Part shown: piece by piece, positions 44,770 to 54,339 of the stretch | How the letters are laid out: every line of letters starts with the position of its first letter | Numbering within the stretch: the first letter of the stretch is position 1 | Origin: Allomyces macrogynus ATCC 38327 | Taxonomy: Eukaryota > Blastocladiomycota > Blastocladiomycetes > Blastocladiales > Blastocladiaceae | NCBI GenBank assembly: GCA_000151295.1 | Contig: GG745347.1 | Location: 557,147-621,146, forward strand | DNA length: 64,000 bases | Reading direction: 5' to 3' | Position numbers and translations under genes: made by a program | The notes under the pieces: model-generated | The model's database searches: none | What the model saw: the letters and a program-made list of their open reading frames with translations, nothing else | Told to the model about the DNA's origin: nothing

Positions 44770-45639
44770 GGTCAATAGTGACAGAGAGAGAGGCGTCGAG
44801 ACCCGGGTAGGGTGCGCGCGTCCTTTCTGCTGCACGGGTCCGCGTTTTATCTGTATCTCGGTATGTGGCCTTCTTCCTGCAGAACGCGACGTGGGACGAC
44901 ATTGGCGCCACTGGCATGCGAAATATAGTGCCACACTTTATCGATATCGCCAGGAGACTCAATGGGTCGACCACAAGATGCCCGCAAAGGCTCAAACGCG
45001 TTGTCTGTTGTCGCCCGCGCGTTGGCAACACCCTAAGGGCAGGATTGCAGAAGGAAAGAGCGGTGAGGCCACGATTGATGTATTCGTCAGGAGTGCCAGA
45101 ACGTGCTACCTCCACTCTCATTCTTCACAGTTGTACAAGTGCGGTGCTGCCCATGTTATGTTGGGCGGAAGCGCTCATGGTTGCCTGTCGCCAAAGCATG
45201 CACGGTTGCAACAGGACGAACGTTGTGGTGGCTCGCAAGTGTGACCTAATGTGTGATCAAGGCGGGACACCTGTTAGCGCAGTGCTTCCACGCCTGTCTG
45301 ATTACTTTGCGCAAGTTTATCTGCGGCCAGAAGTAATACCCAGGTCCACTGTTGGTTTTTTTTGGCGGTTGCAGTGTGTTCGCGGTTAAAATCTAATTTA
45401 CAGATGCCATTGTGATGTAGCTGGTGTGCATCTCAATGCTCAACTTCATTTACTCACACTGGACACAATGCTGAAATTGGTATATCTCATGATAAACCTC
45501 GCGCGCTCCTTTCCCTGCGATTGATGGGCCCTTACCCTTCTCGCACTCAATTGGAATTTGCGGCTTGGTCCGTGTCTTGCCTGTGGACCGGATCTGCACA
45601 GGACAGTGTCAACTGCTGTGATTCTCCTAGACCCCATTC
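44770..45639. other. Intergenic region between coiled-coil ORF and its decayed relative
   Basis: About 870 bases with no supported gene on either strand. Composition is mixed, with AT-richer patches near 45350-45480. It would include the promoter of the coiled-coil ORF. Confidence 0.4.
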
Positions 45640-46445
45640 ATCCGGCCGCGCTTCTTCTCCGCCTTGACCAGACCCCGGACAGGCCGCTGATACTCGTACT
45701 CAACCTGCTTGAACTTGCGCTTGGCCCAGTCCAGATTCCGTTCCATCCTTGGCCAGTGCCACTGTCTTGAAACGAGGCGCCAGTGACGGCCAGAATGGAC
45801 GACGAAGGGCTGTATCGAAATATAGACGTAGACGAAGAGAAAAAACGGGAGCGGGTGAGGAAAAGGGGATAAAGGAGAGGAGGGTGGATGCAGTTGAGAA
45901 GCATGTGGTGGGAATGACATGGACGCTGAGGAGAGCACATGCAGGCATTGTGGATGCCGGGACTTGCACGACAATGGTGTCGCAGGCGCGGCGGGTCAGG
46001 GCTTGGGCCCTGACAGCCGCCGCTCTTGACACCACCCAATATGGTCAAACTCGCCTTCGATCTGCACCAGGTCAGCATGCAGCACGTCACACCACAGATT
46101 GGCCTTGCACATGTTTCGCCCTGCCGGATCCGACTTGGACTCGTACTGACGCTGCATAACATGTGCATCGCAATCGTCTTGCACTGACATGATCAAGGAC
46201 AGCAGCGCTTGTAGCACACGAGTGGCCGCGTTGCTTGCGACCAGATAGACAGTGCGAATGTAGCAGCGGCCAAGGCCGCGTCGTTGAGGTGCGCCGGTGG
46301 CGTGGGGATGCGCGCGAGCGGGGAGAAATACACGGGGAGCGGCAGCATGAGGATGCGCGAATACAGGGGCAAGCTGGTGGGGTGCAGCGACTGATACATG
46401 ATTGTGGGCAACGACATGCACGTGCGAGTGGGTGGAGAAGGTAGA
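45640..46445 (-). pseudogene. Decayed relative of the neighbouring coiled-coil ORF
   Basis: Pieces of a protein similar to the 44149-44769 product are spread over different frames. The start, near 46418, is MSLPTIMYQSLHPTSLPLYS, with a hydrophobic/Pro-rich lead like the neighbour. In another frame, YLVASNAATRVLQALLSLI parallels HLLASDASLRTIHAVLATL. At the end, MERNLDWAKRKFKQVEYEYQRPVRGLVKAEKKRG parallels ARDLNQVQREVQQVENEYVQAVEKVKMPEKERDK. At least one frameshift separates the first two parts, and the middle is poorly conserved. It is either a pseudogene or an intron-containing gene whose splicing could not be worked out. Exact ends are approximate. Confidence 0.4.
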
Positions 46446-47285
46446 GAAGAGTCGCTAGTCGTGCTTGAGGACGTTGCCGTCGCGCGCGCGACCCGGGATA
46501 TATAGGTATCAGCGGTGATCTGGAAGCGGTGCTGTGCATGGCAGCTCTGCAACATTGGCTCCTCTGAATCTGGTGGCTCCTGTGGTCCCTGGCCCTGCAG
46601 CGACAGCGAATGGCACGGCAAGAACGTGATTCGTCGGCTGTGCACCGTATGGCATGGATGGGGTTGGTCAACTGCAGATTGCCCGGCCATACTCAAGCGC
46701 ACTGCCTGTGTCAAGGCGGCCCTGGTGGTGATGCAGGACAGTTAACTTAAACCAATCCGACCGACCGAGACGATTATGCATCACCGAGTGCCGGATCACG
46801 TTCACTTGTCCTCATAATTTGAGACCATCATATTGCATGCGCGGTTCCCCGTAGTGTCGCCCATCTAATGACAGACAAGTGCTCATGGGAATGTGTTGCG
46901 TCAATCCGGCACGCGTGTGCATGCAGGGATTCTTACCAAGGCTGCCCACATCATGGCCGGCTGCTGTACTTCTGCTGTACTTGTAGTTTCGTATTACCGA
47001 GGATGAGCGGTCACCATGAGCTGTCGCTCTGAGTGGTCGTTGCAGCATGGAGCAAAGGCATCCCACAACCACGTGCTTCAGCACAGTTGGCAACTTCCAT
47101 CATTCCGCTCACACGCACTACACCCACATTCACTTTCCAAGACTTTTCGCGAATGCCCAACCACTCCATCGCGGCCGGCCTCCGCGTCGATATCCCGAAC
47201 GGAAAACAACTCGAGACCAAAATGCAATTCGTTCCATAGATTATCAGCCAACAACCAGCCCAACCAATCACTCCTCCCCCGCCTA
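46446..47285. other. Intergenic region without supported gene
   Basis: About 840 bases. Only short overlapping frames are present, with no family resemblance. It lies between the decayed coiled-coil copy and the end of the DUF707 gene. Confidence 0.45.
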
Positions 47286-49016
47286 CTACACCACACGCGC
47301 ATACCACCACGGCACCGCCGTCATCCGCCCCATCACGCCCGGTTCCTCAAAGCACTTCACACTCTCCACCGTATCCGCCGGCCGCATCTCGGCAAACGTC
47401 TCGTACTCGCGGAACACGTTGCGCCGCGCGAGTCGGTCACAGAATGCGCGCGGCACCGTGCCGTTGGGCCCGTGGCCAGCCCGTACGTCCGTGCAGAAGC
47501 CGTCGAGCGCTTCTTTGGTGGCGCGCAATTCGTCGAGTTTGGTGCGCATCGCGCCGGAAAAGGACTTGGTGTCAAGGTGCGCCATCGGGAAGGCGTCGAG
47601 GATCGCGAACCGGCAGTACCCGATCACGCCTAGGTCAGGGCAGATGGTGTCAGTTGCAGAGTGCAGGGCGGTAGTGTCGGGGTCAGGAGATAGGGTGGAG
47701 AGCGTACCGCAGGCCGGGTAGAAGAGATTGTCGACGCCCCACGACGAATGCGTGTCGCTCTGCATCAACGGAATCCGCGTCAGGTTCAGTTTGAGCGCCG
47801 GAGAATCGAGTGGGTGGAGAAGACAGAACGCACGTACAGGAATGAGCTGCCATGCGCACGCGTAGGCGCCGCGCGAAATGACTGTTCGTGTCAGCAATCA
47901 CTTGGTCAGTCCGGGTCCACACACCCACAGATCATGACGACGGCAGCGTACTCGGCGCGAGCACCTCCACGAAATCTAAACAAACAAGGTGGATTCTCAA
48001 GCGCGTGAATCGACGATCCCATGCACAGCGACCATTCGAACCGAACATAACACATACTCGCCCAATGGCCCACCTTGTACAGCGGCACGCGGCGCTGAAT
48101 CTTAGCCTGCAGGAAATGCGACCCAAACGTCAAGCTCGGCTGCGCGAAATGCACGTTGTAGGCCTTCATGACGTGCGTCGCGTCGACGGGACTCCAGTTC
48201 ATGTCAATGGCCATGTCATCGTCGAGCAGCCACACGTAGTCGTAATTTTGCACCTAGTGTCGTCTGTCGGTGGTGAGCCTCAGTGGCATGCACACTGCAT
48301 CGTAGAACGAGAAAACGCACCACTTCTGGCGGCACAAACCGCTTCACAAACCACATTTTCGTCTGCCCCCTTGCGCGCACGACCGTGACATTTCGCGCCC
48401 AGGCAAACTCGTCCCACGTCGAATTGTCCCAGACGCACAGTAGGAACGTGAACTGGTCGAGCCCGAATTGCGCGACGAGCCGATCGACACGCCGTTTCGC
48501 GTGCTCGCCCGCGGGGACCACGACCAGACCGAGTTTCCGCGTCACCGGTTGCGCGTGCGCCTCCAAGTGACCCATGCCGTGCTCCATGTGCGCAAAACTC
48601 GCGTCGATCCGGGACCGGTAATAATGTACAACGTCGGCCGTCGACGCGGACTTGGTGTCGTTGCCCACCGGGTACGATTCGCCCTTCAAGGTCTCATCCA
48701 CCGCCGCCAGCGGTGCCGCGGCCGTGACATGATTCAGTCGCACCGCACGCAACCGGGCGGCAATCTCGGCGGCCGACGTGACCAGCAGCGCTAAGACACC
48801 CGCGAGCATCGCGGCCGTCATCGCGAGCGCGACCCAACGGCGCAAAGTGCGGCGCCGTGGGCCCGCGACCGACAGGATCGACGAGCTCGACGACGTGCGC
48901 GACATGCTGGGTGGGACGCGCCATTTCTGGTCCGAGTCGGTGTCGAATGGCGGCGGGAGAGACCAGGGTGCGGGTGCCGGCGGGGTTGACGAGGGCGTGC
49001 GGTGCGGGAGACCCAT
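47286..49016 (-). CDS. DUF707 family type II membrane protein, glycosyltransferase-like
   Basis: DUF707 proteins have a DxD-containing glycosyltransferase-like core; their reaction is not established. Six exons are inferred: 48321-49016, 48058-48253, 47952-47975 (24 bases), 47838-47881, 47708-47759 and 47286-47629, giving 451 aa. The N terminus is cytosolic and Ser/Pro-rich, then RRWVALAMTAAMLAGVLALLVTSAAEI makes one membrane anchor at about 65-90, implying a Golgi-type type II topology. Core blocks match the family: LGLVVVPAGEHAKRRVDRLVAQFG; QTKMWFVKRFVPPEVVQNYDYVWLLDDDMAID, with a DDD metal motif; the FAQPSL segment; NFVEVLAPIISRGAYACAWQLIP; SDTHSSWGVDNLFYPACGVIGYCRFAILDAFPMAHLDTKSF. The blocks are in the order expected. 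All phases close, which supports the tiny exon. The start at 49016 is preceded by a GAGCGA-rich leader. Confidence 0.78.
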
Positions 49017-50079
49017 CGTAGGTACGTAATGCGTGAGCGAGCGGGTGGAGCGATGTGGTGCGAGAGAAAGTCGAGAAACGAGCGAGAGCAACGCGAGCGC
49101 GTCGAACGCGAGCGAGTGGGTGCGCCGAGAGCGCGAGCAAAGCAGAGACAACGGGAGCGAGAGCGGAGGCACTGGCGAAGCGGGAGCTCGTCGTGTCGTG
49201 CCGCGTCGCGTTGTTTCGCGCCTCGTCGCAGGCGCTAGCGCGGATGCGGTGGAGGAGAAGAAGAGGATGGCGGCCGTCTCGGTCCCTGAACATCGTGCGC
49301 GGCTCCCCCGTCACAGACTGGATCCGAGTCGATCACCGACGCGTCCATCACGCACAAGACGGATCTAGGCCCGATCCGGCGCCGGCTCCACATGGTCCCA
49401 TAGCTGCCGCGCGTGCTGTGCTGGATGGCGAGCCGCGGATAGGAAGGTGAGCGTGGAAGGATCATGTCGCGTCGCTTGTTTGACCTCGGCCAACGTCCAA
49501 CGTCGTACCTGCCGCGCTGGCGCCGAGAGCGTCGGTGCCGACAACGACGCTTGCCGGCCGCTGGTGCATGGCGTGTGCGGCGAGTTGCAGCATGGGAACG
49601 GTGTGCGTTGCCGGGCCTGGTCGTGTCGCGGGGGAGACGGTGCTGTCAAGCGTTCAAGATGAGCGCGTGTGGCGAGCGGTCGGTGCGGTTGGCGGCCGCG
49701 AGTTGGCGCCGCCCTGTCCGAGCCTTGGCCGCGTGCCATGGCGCTTGGTCATCGAATGAGAAATTGGTGATCCTGCCAGCGCAAGTCGCAACTGTCGCAA
49801 CCACCAACCACCGGTCCACCAACGCCAAACCCGGCGCGACGGAGCGACCCGACCGAAACCTCGTCGCGCTCGCGGCCCACTTCTCCGCGCACGATTTGCG
49901 TTTGACTCTCAAGCGACACCGACGACACAGACGAGAAGATGGTGGGGTAAAGCGATGAATTCGATGCAAACGAAACCCAATGAAAACCAAGAACAAGGAA
50001 ACACAAACACTTTGGCGGCACATCCAAAAACCGATTCACCCCCCTTCATTCAACACCAAGCGACCAGAGCGCGTATCGC
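49017..50079. other. Intergenic region between DUF707 gene and HSP90 3' end
   Basis: About 1 kb. The part next to the DUF707 start (about 49030-49180) is a purine-rich GAGCGAGA-type low-complexity stretch, probably leader or promoter. A minus-strand frame at 49365-49739 (124 codons) ends in a fairly ordinary-looking peptide but has no recognisable family. No gene is called. Confidence 0.4.
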
Positions 50080-51174
50080 TTAGTCGACCTCCTCCATGCG
50101 CGACGCCGAGGCGTCCACTTCCTCGAGCGGCGGCAGCTCATCGGCCGCGCTTGCGGCAGCACCTCGCGACGTGGAAATCTCCTCGATCGGCTCATCGTCG
50201 TCGATCGCCAGACCAAGCTTGATCATGCGGTGGATACGTTGCGCAAACACGGCCGGGTCGTCGAGCGAGAAGCCCGAAGCGAGCAACGCCGTCTCAAACA
50301 TGAGCTGCGTCAGGTCCTTGACCGTCTTGTCGTTCTTGTCAGCGTCAAACTTGGCCTTGAGCGCCTTGACAATGCCGTTGTGCGGGTTGATCTCCATCGT
50401 CTTCTTCGACGCCATGTAGAGCGACATCGACGCGTCGCGCAGCGCCTGCGCGCGCATGATGCGCTCCATGTTGGCCGACCAACCGTACTGGCCCGTCACA
50501 AGCACGCACGGCGAGTCGACAATGCGGTGCGAGACGACGACCTTCTCGACCTTGTCGCCGAGCACGGCCTTGATCTCCTGGCACAGCGGCTCAAACGCGG
50601 CCTTGTCCTCCTCGATACGCTTCTTCTCCTCCTCGTCCTCGTCGAGCTCGAGGCCCTCCTTGGTCACCGAGACAAGCTTCTTGCCGTCGTACTCCTTGAG
50701 CTGCTGCACGGCGTACTCGTCAATCGGGTCGACGAGGAACAGCACCTCATACCCGCGCTTCTTGAGCGCCTCGAGGAACGGCGCGTTCTCGACGGCGGCC
50801 TTGGACTCACCCGTAATGTAGTAGATGTCCTTCTGCTTCTCGGGCATGCGCGTCACGTAGTCCTTGAGCGAGGTCGTCTCCTCGCCCGACTTGGTCGAGT
50901 AGTAGCGCAGCAAGTCGGCGAGCTTGGCGCGGTTCTGCGCGTCCTCGTGAATGCCGAGCTTGATGTTCTTGGCAAACGCCTCGTAGAACTTGGCAAACGC
51001 CTCCTTATCCTCGGCAATCTCCTGGAACATGTCGATGCACTTCTTGACCAGGTTCTTCTTGATCACCTTCAAAATCTTGTTCTGCTGCAGCATCTCGCGC
51101 GAAATGTTGAGCGGCAAGTCCTCCGAGTCGACAATACCCTTCACAAACGACAGGTACTCGGGGATCAGCTCGTC

Positions 51175-51212
<38 letters not shown>

Positions 51213-52454
51213 TGATGTTGTTGCGCTTCTTCTTCTGCTCAAACATGTCGAACGGCGCGCGCTTGGGGACGAACAGAATCGCGCGGAACTCGAGCTGGCC
51301 CTCGACCGAGAAGTGCTTGACGGCAGCGTGCTCCTCCCAGTCGTTGGAAATCGACTTGTAGAAGGCAGCGTACTCGTCGTTGGTAATGTCCTCGGGGTTG
51401 CGCGTCCACAGCGGCTTGGTCTTGTTGAGCTCCTCGATCTCGGTCGTCGTCTCCTTGACCTTCTTGGTCTTCTTCTTCTTGTCGGCCTCGGCCTCGTCGT
51501 CGTCGATCTCATCTTGGCCTCGTCTTTGTTGGCCTCCTCGGCCGCCTCCTCAGTCTCGTCGGCCACCTCCTTCTCGACCTCCTTGGTCACGACGAGCTGG
51601 ATCGGGTACGAGATAAACTCCGAGTGCTTCTTGATGATTTCGCGAATCTTGGCCTCCTCGAGGTACTCGAGCTGGTCGTCCTTCATGAACAGGCGAATCA
51701 GCGTGCCGCGGCCAAGGGGCTCGTTGGTCGTATCGCGCTGGATCGTGAACGTGCCGCCCGCCGCCGACTCCCAAATGTACTGCTCGTCGTCGTTGTGCTT
51801 GGTGATCACCTGCACGTTATCGGCGACCAAGTAGGCCGCGTAGAAACCCACACCAAATTGCCCAATCATCGAGATATCGGCACCGCCAGCGAGCGCCTCC
51901 ATGAAGGCCTTGGTCCCCGAACGCGCGATCGTGCCGAGGTTGTTGACGAGATCGGCCTTGGTCATACCGATCCCCGAATCGCGCAGCTCCAGCACTTTGT
52001 TGGCCTTGTCGGCGCGAATGCGGATGAACAGGTCCTTTTCCGAGTCGAGCTTGGACGGGTCCGTCAGCGACTCGTAACGGATCTTGTCGAGCGCGTCGGA
52101 CGCGTTCGAGACAAGTTCACGCAGGAAGACATCCTTGTTCGAGTAGAACGCTATAGAAGAGGAAGCGGAGAGCGGAAGGTCAGATTCGGGTCGATGCAGG
52201 GGGGGGGGGGGGGTTGCGGTGGTGGTGGATTTGGTGCGGGGGAGCCGTGTCGTGTCGCGGCGCGAGCGATCTCAAGAGATCGGCGAAGAGGGATCGCGAC
52301 CAAGCGCGAGCGTAACGACGCGACAACGACACACGCCCCCAGGCACGCGAACGGCAAGATGATGGCAGCGAGGTCAGGCAGGCGACGCACTGTTGATGAT
52401 CAGCCCCATGAGCTGGGCCAGCTCGGCCTGGAAGGCAAACGTCTCGGCAGCCAT
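50080..52454 (-). CDS. HSP90: Cytosolic Hsp90 chaperone, with one-base frameshift in the assembly
   Basis: Hsp90 is the ATP-dependent chaperone of kinases and receptors. Exon 1 is 52391-52454 ([21 protein letters not shown]), then a 240-base intron (52151-52390), then 50080-52150. N-domain ATPase motifs are intact: [44 protein letters not shown] and [15 protein letters not shown]. The middle domain includes [22 protein letters not shown]. The protein ends in MEEVD, the TPR-cochaperone anchor that marks the cytosolic form. In the acidic linker the frame breaks near 51511-51517: the sequence reads ..DEAK then jumps to [15 protein letters not shown], as if one G were missing. With that base the length would be about 711 aa, normal for the family. 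An error in the assembly is the simplest explanation. Confidence 0.95.
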
Positions 52455-53025
52455 GGTGGATAAGTGGTTGGCGGTGATCGGTCGGCGAGAGGCAAGGACA
52501 GTCGTGTTGATGGTTGTGCGGGCAGCGCGCGCGCAGCAGCAGCAGCAGAGCAAGAGCGTCAATGGATCGTCGTCGTCGGTGCAGAGCCGGGGCGGCCGCG
52601 GCGGGGGCCGTGGTATTTGTACTGTGCGTGGGACTGGCGCGCCGAATTCGAACCAAGTCGAAACAAACGCTGGCTGGCGTGGGCCGCGGCGCGCGTCGAC
52701 GTGGATCGCAACACGTCCCGGCCGTGTCACTGCCGGAACAGCGGCGAACCTGAGCAAGGTCGAGGCGGATCACGATGTCACGAGGGGCACGTGTACATTT
52801 CTACCGCACGACGCTTGCTGAGTGCTGGCTGGCGAAGGTCATCGAAGTTTTGAAGCTGGGCAGCCCAACCGCATCGACTCCCTGCCACAGCCATCAAGCC
52901 GAGCATGCACCTGCCACAGCCATCAAAGCTGGCACCTGTCGCGGAGGACGCTTGCTGTGAGTCAGCGGCCTGTGCACTTGGAGGATCCAGCTCACGCTCT
53001 GAACTCATCTACCTCTCCAACTAAA
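52455..53025. other. Intergenic region upstream of HSP90
   Basis: About 570 bases upstream of the Hsp90 ATG with no supported gene. It should include the promoter. A run of CAG/GCA repeats (about 52535-52550) is present. Clear nGAAn-type heat-shock elements were not identified by eye. Confidence 0.4.
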
Positions 53026-53544
53026 ATGAACAAATCAGATCTGGACACGGCCGCGCGAACCCACCTGGCGCGTGCCGAAGCCAAACTGCAGCGCGTACAC
53101 CAGATGTGCGCGCGCCTGGACGCCAAGCGATGGCAGCAAATCTGCCATGAAGCTCGCCCCACCAACCTCGACCTGACCGCCCTTGATCGCTATCCCACGG
53201 GCAAGCGGCCGCGCGGTGGTGCCTTCACTGCGGCAAAGGCGACGGCAAGGTCGTTTTCAACGTTGCCGCCGGGTCCGTGTCGGCCTCGGTCGCTGGGCCA
53301 GCGCGCCCACTTCCACAGGTGCCGTCGTGTGCACCGTATCCACAAACGTCGGCGATGGCATGGTGGCGCCATGGTCGGGCGTGGCCACGGCCGCGGGCGA
53401 CGACGCGGGCGTCGAATCCGCGGTCATGGGAGTGACCACGCACGACGGGCCCGCCTGGCCTTGCATGATCGTCAGCTCGTGCAGCGCCTGAAGGCCATCG
53501 CGCAGCACTTGGTAGTTCGCGTTCAGCGTTGTCAAAGTGGTTGA
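53026..53544 (+). CDS. Uncertain ORF
   Basis: Not recognised. The first 60 residues look protein-like and helical (MNKSDLDTAARTHLARAEAK, then LQRVHQMCARLDAKRWQQIC and a TNLDLTALDRYP segment). The rest is Arg/His/Gly-rich and overlaps an equally plausible minus-strand reading from 53257. The true gene may therefore be only the first 190 bases, or may splice elsewhere. No family, signal peptide or membrane segment is seen. It follows the AACTAAAATGAAC start context. Confidence 0.3.
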   Translation: MNKSDLDTAARTHLARAEAKLQRVHQMCARLDAKRWQQICHEARPTNLDLTALDRYPTGKRPRGGAFTAAKATARSFSTLPPGPCRPRSLGQRAHFHRCRRVHRIHKRRRWHGGAMVGRGHGRGRRRGRRIRGHGSDHARRARLALHDRQLVQRLKAIAQHLVVRVQRCQSG

Positions 53545-53869
53545 GCAGCACAGTTTACTCGGTGCAGAGCATGCCGCGCATGACGGCCATTTCGTGCTCG
53601 AGCGCTTCGATCGGCGCAAGAGTCAGGTCGGTGCAGGGCGGCGGCACGCGCGGATGAGGTGGGCGTTGCGAGGGCGGCGGCGTGTCGTCGACCGGAAACA
53701 GTGGTGCGCGCGTGGAGGGGACGACCGTGGTCCCAGCGGGTTGGGTGGGGGCGTGCTGGAAGTGATCGAGTGTCAGCGCAGACGATACACGGCAGGGTTC
53801 GGGGAGGAGAAGGAGGTGCAGCGGTGCAGAGGCGGGAACGAGAGCGTTTTGATGGTTGGTCTTCGCCAA
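53257..53869 (-). pseudogene. Possible broken coiled-coil gene
   Basis: Two minus-strand frames read as one protein if a single shift is allowed near 53560. The first (from 53869) is Pro/Thr-rich and ends LTLAPIEALEHEMAVMRGMLCTE then stop. The second continues TLNANYQVLRDGLQALHELTIMQGQ and a Ser/Thr/Pro tail ending RPTRTRRQR. The join falls in the middle of a coiled coil. It could be a decayed gene, an unrecognised intron or a base error. No family is recognised. Confidence 0.3.
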
Positions 53870-54339
53870 CGCGCAATACGGCTGGCTGCACGCACTTGGG
53901 CGGGCGACAGTGCGGCAGCGAGGACCTACTTGTGCAAATTGAGCTCCATTCCCGTGGCAGGGAGCAAGTTTACGTCTCGCGTGCGGCCGTTTCCTTTTTG
54001 GTGTGTGGCCGGCATCATGGTCCTGATCACCTCACGGCACGGGCAGTTCATTCCAACTTTCTGCCATGGCAACGATCGCAAAGCATGCTTCCAGGAAGCG
54101 CGGACGACAGGCCCTTGTGTCTCTTGCAAAGCAACAGCAAGACCTCACCGATCAATCTGGGCGTTCGCGCAAGATTCAACACAAACGAGGTTTATCCAGC
54201 ACAAACGCAACGCGAATCCCAAACCAAATGGACCGAAAGCCGCACTCAAAAGCAAATCAAATCAACCCAATGCGGTCGCCAACCAGTAACACCGGCCTGG
54301 CCTCAATCACTCGACAACGACACTTGACATCGGCAGCGC
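53870..54339. other. Intergenic region downstream of clathrin heavy chain
   Basis: About 470 bases with no supported gene. The right half is A-rich (AAATCAAATCAACCC near 54253), consistent with the 3' end of the clathrin gene. Confidence 0.4.

Noticed and set aside
49017..49172. N-terminal extension of the DUF707 protein from an upstream ATG at 49172
   Set aside because: The extra residues come from a GAGCGA-type low-complexity leader. The Met at 49016 gives a normal type II anchor position.
49030..49180. GAGCGAGA-rich repeats as a possible CRISPR or tandem repeat array
   Set aside because: No fixed repeat unit or spacing. It is purine-rich low complexity in a eukaryotic gene leader.
49365..49739. 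124-codon minus-strand ORF
   Set aside because: Parts look protein-like, but there is no family match, no clear promoter context, and the N-terminal half is Arg/Pro low complexity.
50230..51834. 534-codon open frame antisense to HSP90 (and 463 codons at 38482-39873 antisense to ATP1)
   Set aside because: Composition shadow of strongly GC3-biased housekeeping genes, not independent genes.
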